From: Flavobacteria bacterium BAL38
GTDB lineage: Bacteria > Bacteroidota > Bacteroidia > Flavobacteriales > Flavobacteriaceae
Assembly: GCA_000169355.1 (NCBI GenBank)
Contig: AAXX01000002.1
Coordinates: forward strand, 1 to 64,000
Direction of reading: 5' to 3'
Length of the DNA: 64,000 nucleotides
Of this stretch, positions 35,201 to 44,114 are shown one piece after another (the first letter of the stretch is position 1; the number at the start of each line of letters is the position of its first letter). The notes under the pieces are model-generated. The model was given only the letters and a program-made list of their open reading frames with translations, did no database searches and was not told where the DNA came from. The translations under genes and the position numbers were made by a program.

Positions 35201-38200
35201 TTATACTGTAGGTAATATTTCTTTATTCTTACCTCTATTTTTAAATCTAATTTTCATTCTGTTTAATAAATAGAACATTACAGGAACAATTATTAACGTT
35301 AAGAACGTAGCAAATATTAATCCGTAAATTACAGTTTTTGCTAAAGGTCCCCAGAAAATAACGTTATCTCCTCCCATATAAATATTTGGGTTGTAATCAA
35401 TAAATAATCCAAAGAAGTCAATATTTAATCCAATTGCTAAAGGAATTAATCCTAAAACTGTTGTAATTGCAGTTAATAATACCGGGCGTAGTCTTGAACG
35501 ACCACCTTCAACAATGGCTTCAAAATAATCTTGTTTAGTTAATATTTCTCCTTCTTCTAATCCTATTTCAGCAGCTTTTCTGTCTAACAAGAGTTGTGTG
35601 TAATCAATTAATACAATTCCATTATTAACTACAATTCCAGCCAAAGAAATAATTCCCATCATGGTCATAATAATTACGAAATCGTTTCTAAAAATTACCA
35701 ATCCAAGAAATACTCCAATAAAACTTAATAAAACCGTAAACATAATTATTGCTGGTTTTGATATAGAGTTAAATTGAGCTACCATTACTAATACAATTCC
35801 TCCCATTGCAATTAATAAAGCTTTCAATAAGAACGAAGAGTTTTTTTCTTGTTCTTCTTGTTCTCCTGTAAAAGCGAAATTGGTATCTTTTGGCATTTTA
35901 TAAGAAGTCATTTCTTTTTTCAATGAAGTAACAATTTCATTTGCGTTATAACCTTCTAATACATTTGAATATACAGTAATAACTCTTTTTAAGTTTTTTC
36001 TCTTAATAGTATTAAATGAAGAGGTATTGGTTTTGTCTATTAATGCTGCAATAGGCACTTGTTGTAATCTTCCAGAGGCTTGGTCTCTAAACGTAACAGG
36101 TTGATTAAAAATAGCACTATTGTCATTTTTTAAATCTTCATTAAAACGAACATTAATTTCGTAATCATCTTTGTCGTTTTTATAAGTAGAAACTTTTTCT
36201 CCATAAACAGATCGTCTTAATGTTTGACCCACTTGTGCTGTTGAAACACCTAATTGACCAGCAACTTTTCTGTCTACAACAACCTCTAATCCTGGTTTAG
36301 ATTTATTAACATCTAATTTTAACTCTTCAATACCAGCAATATTTTTTGAGTTGATGAAATCTTTCACTTTTTCGGCTTCAATTAGCATGTCGTTATAATT
36401 TTCACCAGAAATTTCAATGTTAACCGGATAACCAGAAGGCGGACCATTTTGATTTTTTTCTACAATAATAGAAACACCAGGATATCCCTTAACTGCAGCA
36501 CGAATTTCGTTCATCAGGTCGCTACTTTGAACTCCTTTTCTAAATTTATATTCACGCATTGAAAGTGTAATTTTTCCTCTGTGTGGCATTTCGTTTTGCG
36601 AAGCACCATCTGTTTGCGGATTACCAGCACCTTCACCAACCTGTGCCACGCCAGATTCTACCATGAAATTGAAATTTTTCTCATCGGTATATTTATTAGC
36701 AACTGCATATACTTTTTTCTCAATTTCTTTTGTAAAAGCATTGGTTTTTGCAATATCAGTTCCTTCAGGAAATTCGATATAAGTCATAATTTGATTCGGC
36801 TGATTTTCAGGGAAAAACAATACTTTTGGTTGAGCAATTCCAACTAAAACAAAAGAAAAGAATAACAATCCAATTGTGCCTAGTAAAAAGAAAATTGGTT
36901 TTTTTCCGCTTAAAGCAAATGTTAACGCTTTTTTATAGAAGTTTTCTAATTTTACTAATGTAACTTCAATGAAATATTTTTGTGCTCTTGACAAATAATA
37001 TTTATAAACCCATAACATAATTGCAAAGAAAACCATTAAGTTCCCTATACCTCTTAGACCACCAGTATTTGTAGTAAACCCGAAAATGACTAAAATTATT
37101 CCTAAAACACCTAATATTCCACTAATTCTGATTAGCGATTTTTGAGACATTTCTTCTTCTTCCAATTTCATGAATTCTGCAGTAATTAAAGCATTGATAA
37201 CTAAAGCAACAAATAAGGAAGAAAATAAAACAACAGATAATGTCATTGGGAAATAAATCATGAATTTACCCATAGTTCCAGGCCATAATCCTAGAGGAAA
37301 AAAGGCAGCTAAAGTAGTAGCTGTAGAGGCAATAATAGGCCATGCAATTTCTCCTACACCTTCAATAGCAGCTTGTTTTCTGCTTAACCCTTCGCTCATT
37401 AACGAATGTACGTTTTCTACAACCACAATTCCATTATCTACAAGCATTCCAAGTGCCATTACTAAGGCAAAAAGAACCATAGTATTTAAGGTAACTCCAA
37501 ATGAAGCCAAAATAATGTAGGACATAAACATAGAAAGCGGAATGGCAAATCCTACGAATAAAGCACTTCTAAAGCCTAAGAAAAACATCAAAACACCTAC
37601 AACAAGTAATACTCCAAAAATGATATTGTTTACTAAATCGTCTACTTGGTTTATAGTTCTTGAAGATTGGTCATTTGCCATAGTAATTTTTAAATTCGAT
37701 GGAAAATAATTGTCTTGTGCTTCTTTTACAATTTTTTTAATGCTTTCAGTAGCTTCAATCATGTTTTTGCCACTACGTTTTTTAACATCAAGCATTACTA
37801 CAGCATTGCCATATTCTCTTGCAAAAGTTGTAGCTTCTTTAGGTTGAAATTTAATAGTTGCAATATCTTTTAAATACACTACTCCGTCTTGTTTTTTAAC
37901 GACTACATTTTCAAGTTCAGCTGGGTTTTCAATTTCACCTACAACACGAATGTTTTTCTTAATTCCGTTATTAACAATATTTCCACCTGAAATGGTTGTG
38001 TTTTCTCTAGAAACAGCTCCAATAATATCGTCGAAACTTACTTGAGCCGCTGTCATTTTATAAATGTCAACTGCAATTTCAACTTCTTTTTCTTGAGCGC
38101 CACGAATAGCAGCTTCTTTAATTTGTGGAAGTCTCTCTATTTTATCTTCTAAATATTCAGCATAATCTTTTAATTTATCTAAAGGTAAATCTCCAGATAA

Positions 38201-38671
38201 ATTGATGTTTAAGATTGGCTGTTCTTCCGCTATGTTTAAGTCGAAAACATTAGGTTCTACTTTTTCTCCTCCAGGCATTGTAGGCCAATCGGTTTCCGAT
38301 TTTACTAAATCTACTTTGTCTTTTACTTTTTGTTTAGCGGCATCAACCGAAATATCTTCATCAAATTCTATTAATATCATAGAATAATCTTGAAGTGTGT
38401 TTGATGTAATTTTTGTAACACCAGAAATATTATTAAACTCTTCTTCTAAAGGTTTAGTAATTAGTTTTTCAACATCTTCAGCGGCATTTCCTGGATTTAC
38501 AGAACTAACATAAATTTTAGTTTCAATAATTTCAGGAAAATCTTCACGAGGCATAGAGTAATATGAAATTAAACCGCCAAGTAAAATAATAGCTGTAATC
38601 ACATAAACCGTCATCTTATTGTTGATGGCCCATGTAGAGATTCCAAAGCTTTTAGTTATTTTATTGCTCAT
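35201..38671 (-). CDS. RND efflux pump, inner-membrane permease
   Basis: The proton-driven transporter of a tripartite pump that exports drugs or other compounds. At 1156 residues it is a little longer than AcrB (1049) because of an inserted segment after the fifth or sixth membrane helix (residues about 500-580). The proton relay helix reads ALVMALGMLVDNGIVVVENV; the first Asp is present, while the second Asp of AcrB is Asn. The porter domain includes GQLGVSTAQVGQTLRRSVYG. The operon order is tetR, outer-membrane factor, adaptor, permease. Substrate cannot be read from the sequence; heavy-metal CzcA motifs are not obvious. Confidence 0.93.
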   Translation of the reverse strand: MSNKITKSFGISTWAINNKMTVYVITAIILLGGLISYYSMPREDFPEIIETKIYVSSVNPGNAAEDVEKLITKPLEEEFNNISGVTKITSNTLQDYSMILIEFDEDISVDAAKQKVKDKVDLVKSETDWPTMPGGEKVEPNVFDLNIAEEQPILNINLSGDLPLDKLKDYAEYLEDKIERLPQIKEAAIRGAQEKEVEIAVDIYKMTAAQVSFDDIIGAVSRENTTISGGNIVNNGIKKNIRVVGEIENPAELENVVVKKQDGVVYLKDIATIKFQPKEATTFAREYGNAVVMLDVKKRSGKNMIEATESIKKIVKEAQDNYFPSNLKITMANDQSSRTINQVDDLVNNIIFGVLLVVGVLMFFLGFRSALFVGFAIPLSMFMSYIILASFGVTLNTMVLFALVMALGMLVDNGIVVVENVHSLMSEGLSRKQAAIEGVGEIAWPIIASTATTLAAFFPLGLWPGTMGKFMIYFPMTLSVVLFSSLFVALVINALITAEFMKLEEEEMSQKSLIRISGILGVLGIILVIFGFTTNTGGLRGIGNLMVFFAIMLWVYKYYLSRAQKYFIEVTLVKLENFYKKALTFALSGKKPIFFLLGTIGLLFFSFVLVGIAQPKVLFFPENQPNQIMTYIEFPEGTDIAKTNAFTKEIEKKVYAVANKYTDEKNFNFMVESGVAQVGEGAGNPQTDGASQNEMPHRGKITLSMREYKFRKGVQSSDLMNEIRAAVKGYPGVSIIVEKNQNGPPSGYPVNIEISGENYNDMLIEAEKVKDFINSKNIAGIEELKLDVNKSKPGLEVVVDRKVAGQLGVSTAQVGQTLRRSVYGEKVSTYKNDKDDYEINVRFNEDLKNDNSAIFNQPVTFRDQASGRLQQVPIAALIDKTNTSSFNTIKRKNLKRVITVYSNVLEGYNANEIVTSLKKEMTSYKMPKDTNFAFTGEQEEQEKNSSFLLKALLIAMGGIVLVMVAQFNSISKPAIIMFTVLLSFIGVFLGLVIFRNDFVIIMTMMGIISLAGIVVNNGIVLIDYTQLLLDRKAAEIGLEEGEILTKQDYFEAIVEGGRSRLRPVLLTAITTVLGLIPLAIGLNIDFFGLFIDYNPNIYMGGDNVIFWGPLAKTVIYGLIFATFLTLIIVPVMFYLLNRMKIRFKNRGKNKEILPTV

Positions 38672-38698
38672 ACTATTGTATTTAGAGTTTTCTAATTC

Positions 38699-39862
38699 TT
38701 ATTTTTTGATGATTTCTACAATGTCACCATTTTGTACACTTCTTGCACCATCAATAATGATAATTTCTCCCTTGTTTAAGCCAGACTTAACTTCAATATT
38801 GGCACCTGAAATTAAACCAACTTGAATGGTTTTTTTAACTGCTTTTGGTTCTTTTGAAGAAGAATCAATGGTGTAAATAATTTTTTCACCAGCAGCATTT
38901 TCTGTAACAATACTTTCAGGAACTAAAATAGCATTAGGTTTTTTGTAATCTTCAATTTTTAAAACAGCAACTTGATTAGGACGTAATAATTTGTCTGTAT
39001 TAGGAACGGCTACTTCTATACTAAAGTTTCTGTTATTAGGATTAATGTAGTTTCCTACTTGTCTTACTTTTCCTTTGTATGTTTTTCCTATAGATTTTAC
39101 ATACACATCTACAAATGCACCAACTTTAATTTTTCCAATGAAACTCTCTGGAATATTAGAAGTTACATACATATCAGCCAAATTAACAATTCTCATTAAA
39201 GGCTGTCCTGGAGCAACAACTTGCCCTTTGTCTATAATTACTTCGTCTATAACACCTGAAAAAGGAGCTTTTACAGTTGTTTTTGCCACTTGAGCTTTCA
39301 TTTGAGCTACTGCTTTCATTTGAGCTTCATAGTTCGTTTTTGCTTGTAAAAATTGAATTTCAGAACCAATTTTTTGATCCCAAAGATTTTTTTGTCTTTC
39401 AAATGTTGTTTTAGCCAAAGTAGCTTGAGTTTCCATTTGAGCCAGTTGATTGCTTAAGCCACCATCGTCAATACGAGCTAATATTTGCCCTTTTGTAACA
39501 TTTTGTCCGGCTTTAACATATACTTGATTTAGTACTCCAGCAAACTCTGGATATATAATAAGATTTTGTTTTGTATCTATATTTCCTTGAATATCTATAT
39601 AGTGTGTAAACATTGTGTCTTTAACTGTAGCAGTTGTTACTAAAGCCATTTTCTTTAATGTATCTAATTCTGCTAATGCAAGATCTAATTTTGCTAATTC
39701 AGCACCAATAACATCGTATTGTTTTTGAATTTCAGATCTTGTTGCTTTTATTTTTGATAAATCTTTAGATTCAATTGCTTTGTCAACTGAAGCTGTTTTA
39801 GCATCACCACCACAAGAAGTAATGATTAAGCCTAATAAACTGATGTATACTATTTTTTTCAT
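38699..39862 (-). CDS. RND efflux periplasmic adaptor (membrane fusion protein)
   Basis: It bridges the permease and the outer-membrane channel. The 387-residue protein is a lipoprotein (MKKIVYISLLGLIITSC, Cys17). It has a coiled-coil hairpin within a lipoyl-like domain (GVLNQVYVKAGQNVTKGQIL, then QMETQATLAKTTFERQKNLWD). A beta-barrel domain follows (VDVYVKSIGKTYKGKVRQVG). It lies 10 bases after the outer-membrane factor gene and 27 bases before the permease, so all three are one transcript. Confidence 0.94.
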   Translation of the reverse strand: MKKIVYISLLGLIITSCGGDAKTASVDKAIESKDLSKIKATRSEIQKQYDVIGAELAKLDLALAELDTLKKMALVTTATVKDTMFTHYIDIQGNIDTKQNLIIYPEFAGVLNQVYVKAGQNVTKGQILARIDDGGLSNQLAQMETQATLAKTTFERQKNLWDQKIGSEIQFLQAKTNYEAQMKAVAQMKAQVAKTTVKAPFSGVIDEVIIDKGQVVAPGQPLMRIVNLADMYVTSNIPESFIGKIKVGAFVDVYVKSIGKTYKGKVRQVGNYINPNNRNFSIEVAVPNTDKLLRPNQVAVLKIEDYKKPNAILVPESIVTENAAGEKIIYTIDSSSKEPKAVKKTIQVGLISGANIEVKSGLNKGEIIIIDGARSVQNGDIVEIIKK

Positions 39863-39872
39863 TTGTGTAGAA

Positions 39873-41222
39873 TTATTTTTTATTAGTTAGTTTGTCTAAA
39901 GTTGCTTTTTTGTTAATTAAATCAATCATTGATTGTAAATAATTTTGTTGTGCACTATATAATTGACGCTGTGCTTCGGTATAATCAAAACTTGTAGAAA
40001 TACCTTCTTTAAATTTAATTTGTTGCTTTTTTTCAATTCGTTCAGCTAAATTTAAATTACTTTTTACAGCACTGTATTGCTCAATACTAAATTCGTAATC
40101 GCTTTTTGCTTGTTGGTATTGTAATTTTAATCTTTGTTCTGTTTCTGAAAGTTGCGTTTTTGCTTGTTCATAAGCAATTTTTGCTTGTTGTGTTCTTGCT
40201 CTATCTCTAAAGCTACTAAAAATAGGCAAGCTTAAGTTTACTCCAAAGTTGGAATAATTATACCATTTTTGACTTGTGCTGATTAAATCAAAATTATTAG
40301 AAAATGTATTTGCTCCATAATTTAATTGCGCTCCAATTGTAGGTAATCCTCTAAAACGTTCTAATTTTAAAAGCAATCTTTTAGATTCTTCGTTGTTTTG
40401 TTGAATTTTATAATCAGTAGAATTATTTACATCAAAATCTTCACTAAAAAGAGTTAAATCAACATTTGAAACTGCTAAATCATCTAGTTTTTCGCTTAAA
40501 AGAACTTCTTCATTAATATCAATTCCTAAAGAAATTTTTAAAAGATTTAAAGCAATATCAGCTCTTTTATTAGCATTAGATAACGAGCTATTTAATTGTG
40601 TTAGAGTAATTTGTAGCTGTTCTACATTTTCTTCTTCAATTAATCCGTTTTTAAATGTTTCTTTAGTTTCGTGAAGTGTTTTTTCTAGAGTAGATTTATT
40701 TTTTTCAAAAATGGCAACACTTTCTCTTGCAAGTAATACATTTCCATATGCATTGGTTACCATTTCTCTAACTTCTAAATCTGTTTTTTCTTTAGCGTTT
40801 TGAGAAATTTGTAAATATACTTTAGCCGATTGTAAGCCAACAATATATGAACCATCAAAAATTAATTGACTTAAAGTTGCAGATGCATTCATACTATGTT
40901 TAGTTCCAAAAGCAATTGTTGAAATGGCATTTGGATCGCCACCAGGATTAAACGCATTTCCTGAAACCCCTTGAACCTGGAAATCTAAATTGTTTAAATA
41001 TTGCAAGTTACTGTTGATTTGTGGAAGCCCCGAAGCTGTTGTTTCCCATTTCTTTTGTTTAGCAGCTTCAATATCTCTATTAGCATTTATAGCCGAATAG
41101 TTATTTTGAATAGCATGCTCAATTGCTTGCTGCAATGTAAAAGAATACGATTTTTTTTCGCCTTCTTGAGCAAATAGTACCGAAGCAATAACTAAGCAGA
41201 GTACAGTTAATTTTTGTTTCAT
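39873..41222 (-). CDS. TolC-like outer-membrane efflux protein
   Basis: The trimeric outer-membrane exit channel of the pump. The 449-residue protein has a signal peptide (MKQKLTVLCLVIASVLFAQ) and two repeats of the long-helix TolC fold: SLQTQQAIEHAIQNNYSAINAN-like start (FTLQQAIEHAIQNNYSAI) and ARTQQAKIAYEQAKTQLSE in the second half. Near the C-terminus is FDYTEAQRQLYSAQQNYLQ, the classic family stretch. It lies 17 bases downstream of tetR and 10 bases upstream of the adaptor gene. Confidence 0.94.
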   Translation of the reverse strand: MKQKLTVLCLVIASVLFAQEGEKKSYSFTLQQAIEHAIQNNYSAINANRDIEAAKQKKWETTASGLPQINSNLQYLNNLDFQVQGVSGNAFNPGGDPNAISTIAFGTKHSMNASATLSQLIFDGSYIVGLQSAKVYLQISQNAKEKTDLEVREMVTNAYGNVLLARESVAIFEKNKSTLEKTLHETKETFKNGLIEEENVEQLQITLTQLNSSLSNANKRADIALNLLKISLGIDINEEVLLSEKLDDLAVSNVDLTLFSEDFDVNNSTDYKIQQNNEESKRLLLKLERFRGLPTIGAQLNYGANTFSNNFDLISTSQKWYNYSNFGVNLSLPIFSSFRDRARTQQAKIAYEQAKTQLSETEQRLKLQYQQAKSDYEFSIEQYSAVKSNLNLAERIEKKQQIKFKEGISTSFDYTEAQRQLYSAQQNYLQSMIDLINKKATLDKLTNKK

Positions 41223-41239
41223 TTGTTTAAATATTTATT

Positions 41240-41842
41240 TTATTGGTCAATTTTTAATAGTTGTTCTAATTTTTGTATTCCTTTTTCTGTGCAAATTCCT
41301 CTTAAATGATATTCTAAATAACAAACTTGTACCTCTTTTGAAGTAAATTGTTCTGGATTAAAAATTTCAGTGTCTTTTAAACTTGTCATTCCTGCAAAAT
41401 AAAATCGAGCAATTAAAGGAGAATTAATTTCTTTTCTAAACAAACCTTGTTCTATTCCTTTTTCTAAATTTACAATTACAAAATCTCCCATTTTATCAAA
41501 TTGTCTTATCATTAAAGTTTTGTGAATTTTAGGGTAATACTTTTGTAACTGATAAATTGGCGAAGTACTTTCGTTTTTTAAATTCTTCATTACAAATTCT
41601 TTTATAACAAATAGTTCTTCAATTGGGTTTTTACCTAAGGCGCAAATATCATCAATACCGCAAGATATTGTTTCAAATAAATGCAAGGTAGACTCTTTTA
41701 CCAGTGCGTCTTTATTACTAAAGTGTTGATAAATGGTTTTTTTAGAAATTCCCATTTCAGCAGCAATATCATCCATAGTAACACTTTTGTATCCCAGTGT
41801 TAAAAACATGTCGGTTGCTTTTATTAAAATTTGGTCTTTCAT
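41240..41842 (-). CDS. TetR family repressor of the RND operon
   Basis: A dimeric DNA-binding repressor that would release the operator when a ligand binds. The 200-residue protein has the N-terminal HTH VTMDDIAAEMGISKKTIYQ followed by HFSNKDALV, typical of AcrR/TetR. The C-terminal two thirds are helical and ligand-specific, without a family match I can name. It is the first gene of the efflux operon, and its promoter is covered by an inverted repeat, which implies that it represses itself and the pump. Confidence 0.93.
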   Translation of the reverse strand: MKDQILIKATDMFLTLGYKSVTMDDIAAEMGISKKTIYQHFSNKDALVKESTLHLFETISCGIDDICALGKNPIEELFVIKEFVMKNLKNESTSPIYQLQKYYPKIHKTLMIRQFDKMGDFVIVNLEKGIEQGLFRKEINSPLIARFYFAGMTSLKDTEIFNPEQFTSKEVQVCYLEYHLRGICTEKGIQKLEQLLKIDQ

Positions 41843-41891
41843 TTTATTGTTGTTTTCAAATTCAAAACATTTTTTGTTTTAAATTTCGATG

Positions 41892-41921
41892 CAAATGTAT
41901 GACGGAAACTTTTAACACAAA
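41892..41921 (-). promoter_or_regulatory. Promoter of the tetR-RND operon
   Basis: On the minus strand TTTG (41921-41918), 18 bases, TACATTTG (41899-41892): a full match to the Bacteroidota consensus. Confidence 0.72.
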
Positions 41922-41931
41922 AATAGTTTCC
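41904..41931. promoter_or_regulatory. Inverted repeat, candidate TetR operator
   Basis: GGAAACT (41904-41910) and AGTTTCC (41925-41931) are perfect arms around a 14-base spacer. The repeat spans the promoter between the -33 and -7, so a bound TetR dimer would block RNA polymerase. Confidence 0.6.
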
Positions 41932-42012
41932 TAAGTTTTTAAGAAAATTTAACATTTGCTTAATTTTGGCATTCGACATTATTTGGAGTATTTTAGCAAA
42001 AAAATTAGAACA

Positions 42013-42987
42013 ATGCATTCAGTTTCCTATTATCAAGACAAAATTGCCAATCATTTTTCTCAGATTGTTGCTAATAAAGAGCCAAAAAACTTATACGAAC
42101 CAATAGAATATATTTTGTCTCTTGGTGGAAAAAGAATGCGACCAGTGTTAACATTAATGGCATCTGAAGTTTTTAATGTTGATTGTGAAAAAGCAGTTCC
42201 GGCAGCAACAGCAATTGAAGTTTTCCATAATTTTTCATTAATTCATGATGATATTATGGATGATGCTCCTTTAAGAAGAGGCAATCAAACGGTTCATGAA
42301 AAATGGGATTTGAATACCGGAATTTTATCTGGTGATGCGATGCTGATTTTAGCGTATCAGTTTTTTGAGAATTATGAACCAAAAACTTTTCAAAAATTAG
42401 CCAAATTATTTAGTAAAACAGCTTTAGAAGTTTGTGAAGGACAACAATATGATGTGGATTTTGAAACTCGAGACGATGTTACTATTCCCGAATATCTAAA
42501 AATGATTGAATATAAAACCGCGGTTTTGGTTGGAGCTGCCATGAAAATGGGAGCAATAGTTGCTGAAACTTCTGATGAAAATGCCGATTTAATTTATGAT
42601 TTTGGATTAAATTTAGGGATTGCCTTTCAATTGCAAGATGATTATTTAGACGCATTTGGAAATCCGGAAACCTTTGGAAAACAAGTTGGTGGAGACATTA
42701 TCGAAAACAAGAAAACCTATTTATATTTAAAAGCAATGGAGTTTGCTAATGAAGAAGATAAACAACAATTGTTGCATTTATTTTCCATTCAACCTTCAGA
42801 AAATAAAGATAAAATAGAATCGGTAAACACAATTTTTAATGGATCAGGAGCAAGCGAAGCTACAAAAAAAGCGATTCAAGATTTCACTTTTAAAGCATTT
42901 GAAACTTTAGAAAAAATGGATATTGATAATGAAAAGAAAGCCATATTAAAAGCTTTTGGAGAAAATTTAATGGGAAGAAACGTGTAA
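42013..42987 (+). CDS. Polyprenyl synthase (trans-isoprenyl diphosphate synthase)
   Basis: It extends prenyl diphosphates with isopentenyl diphosphate, most likely to make the side chain of menaquinone. The 324-residue protein has both aspartate-rich motifs: LIHDDIMDDAPLRRGN (first) and QLQDDYLDAFGNPE (second). The substrate Lys/Arg segment LGGKRMRPVLTL is intact. Its length is that of the long-chain (C30-C40) subgroup rather than farnesyl synthase (about 295), but chain length cannot be fixed by eye. A longer frame starts at a TTG at 41956; I chose the ATG at 42013 because MHSVSYYQDKIANHF aligns with the usual start. Confidence 0.9.
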   Translation: MHSVSYYQDKIANHFSQIVANKEPKNLYEPIEYILSLGGKRMRPVLTLMASEVFNVDCEKAVPAATAIEVFHNFSLIHDDIMDDAPLRRGNQTVHEKWDLNTGILSGDAMLILAYQFFENYEPKTFQKLAKLFSKTALEVCEGQQYDVDFETRDDVTIPEYLKMIEYKTAVLVGAAMKMGAIVAETSDENADLIYDFGLNLGIAFQLQDDYLDAFGNPETFGKQVGGDIIENKKTYLYLKAMEFANEEDKQQLLHLFSIQPSENKDKIESVNTIFNGSGASEATKKAIQDFTFKAFETLEKMDIDNEKKAILKAFGENLMGRNV

Positions 42988-43009
42988 TCAAGAGCAATGA
43001 CAATATCAA

Positions 43010-43025
43010 TCCCGAAGTTTCGGGA
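43010..43025. repeat. Short perfect palindrome in a gene spacer
   Basis: TCCCGAA-GT-TTCGGGA sits 23 bases after the polyprenyl synthase stop. It could fold as a hairpin, but no T run follows directly. It is followed by degenerate AT-rich repeats. Confidence 0.6.
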
Positions 43026-43026
43026 C

Positions 43027-43105
43027 AAAATTCAAATTAAAACTTGTAATTGGTATTGATCTTTGTATTTGAATTTGATTTTTGAATTTGTAATTGAACT
43101 TGACT
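43027..43105 (+). repeat. Degenerate TTGAATTTG-like spacer repeats
   Basis: Imperfect units such as TTGAATTTGATTTTTG and TTGTAATTGAACTTGA recur in this spacer, just before the ATG at 43106. Related units occur at 48320-48372. They look like low-complexity spacer DNA rather than coding sequence. Confidence 0.5.
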
Positions 43106-43456
43106 ATGTATAATCCACCAGCAAATATTGACGCTTTAATTTCGCAAGCCGAAGAAGAACATTTGTACTTTAAATTGATTGAGCAAGTAAACAAAGATTT
43201 TGCTTTGGCAAATGAATCTATTGATGTTCCAACAAGTATTTTTCCGTTTGAATTTAAGAATTTGGTTCAAGAAAAAATATACAAACTAATTCAATACAAA
43301 TTTGCTGAATATTTGAATTTACTCTACATCATAGACGTTCCAGAAGATCAAATTAAAAAATTAGATGGTTCAGACTTAGTAGAATTATCAGAACAAGTTG
43401 CTTTTTTAGTATTAAAACGCGAATGGCAAAAGGTGTGGTTTCGAAATAAGTATTAA
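43106..43456 (+). CDS. Conserved-looking small cytoplasmic protein of unknown function
   Basis: A 116-residue soluble protein starting MYNPPANIDALISQAEEEH. It is helical and acidic in the first half (YFKLIEQVNKDFALANESID) and has an amphipathic second half ending in a basic WFRNKY. No motif or known family was recognised. An upstream TTG (43094) is in frame, but the ATG at 43106 fits better because repeats run into the earlier part. Its stop overlaps the stop of the convergent barrel gene by 4 bases. It is on the same strand as the polyprenyl synthase and may share its transcript. Confidence 0.68.
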   Translation: MYNPPANIDALISQAEEEHLYFKLIEQVNKDFALANESIDVPTSIFPFEFKNLVQEKIYKLIQYKFAEYLNLLYIIDVPEDQIKKLDGSDLVELSEQVAFLVLKREWQKVWFRNKY

Positions 43457-43998
43457 AAAAATACCCTTACAAATGGCATAAAAGCTTCGGCATAAATATT
43501 GTCTCTATCACGATGTAAAACATTATATCTAACTCCAAAAGTCACATTCTCATTTCGAAATCCAGCTCCTAAAAATAAAGAAGTATTCCAAAAATCTTGC
43601 GAATTATTTCCAAATGTGTCGTTAAAAGTTCGGTTGACTCTTAATTGCTCTAATTCTGTTGAAATTTGTAGTTCATCAATAGGATTAAATAAAGCAATCA
43701 GACTTCCTCCATACATATTCGCACTATAAAAATCACGTTGCTTAACATAGCTATATTGTGTGCTAATTCCAGCAGACACATAGGAATTAAAATTATAAAT
43801 AGCACTTGGAGCCACCATTATATCGGTATATCCATTTCCAATTCCTAGTCCTAATCCGCCCCCAAATTGTACATGGTTCCAAAAATCACTTTTTGTTTTA
43901 ATTTCAGTGTTTTGTTGGGCGTAAATTTCAGATTTAAATCCAAATAAAAACACAATAGTTAACAACAATGTTAAATTTATTACGAAATTCTTTTTCAT
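43453..43998 (-). CDS. Small outer-membrane beta-barrel protein
   Basis: A 181-residue exported protein. The long N-terminal signal (about 28 residues) is followed by repeated amphipathic strands rich in Gly, Tyr and aromatic ends (FGGGLGLGIGNGYTDIMVA, NFNSYVSAGISTQYSY, SLFLGAGFRNENVTFGVRY). The chain ends in Phe, as barrels do. Proteins of this type beside sucA are, as I recall, sometimes listed as alpha-ketoglutarate decarboxylase, which nothing in the sequence supports. It is divergent from sucA and shares that intergenic promoter region. Confidence 0.78.
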   Translation of the reverse strand: MKKNFVINLTLLLTIVFLFGFKSEIYAQQNTEIKTKSDFWNHVQFGGGLGLGIGNGYTDIMVAPSAIYNFNSYVSAGISTQYSYVKQRDFYSANMYGGSLIALFNPIDELQISTELEQLRVNRTFNDTFGNNSQDFWNTSLFLGAGFRNENVTFGVRYNVLHRDRDNIYAEAFMPFVRVFF

Positions 43999-44042
43999 AA
44001 TTCGTTTTTAAAAAAATTAATGTTATAAAAGTATTAATTTCC

Positions 44043-44074
44043 TTGATAAATTATTGCAAAATGTTTTACTTTTG
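44043..44074 (+). promoter_or_regulatory. Promoter of sucA-sucB
   Basis: TTG (44043-44045), 21 bases, TACTTTTG (44067-44074). The leader to the sucA ATG is about 34 bases. Confidence 0.65.
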
Positions 44075-44114
44075 CGTAATATTTTTAATTAATAGGTCTT
44101 TAAGACAACTCACT

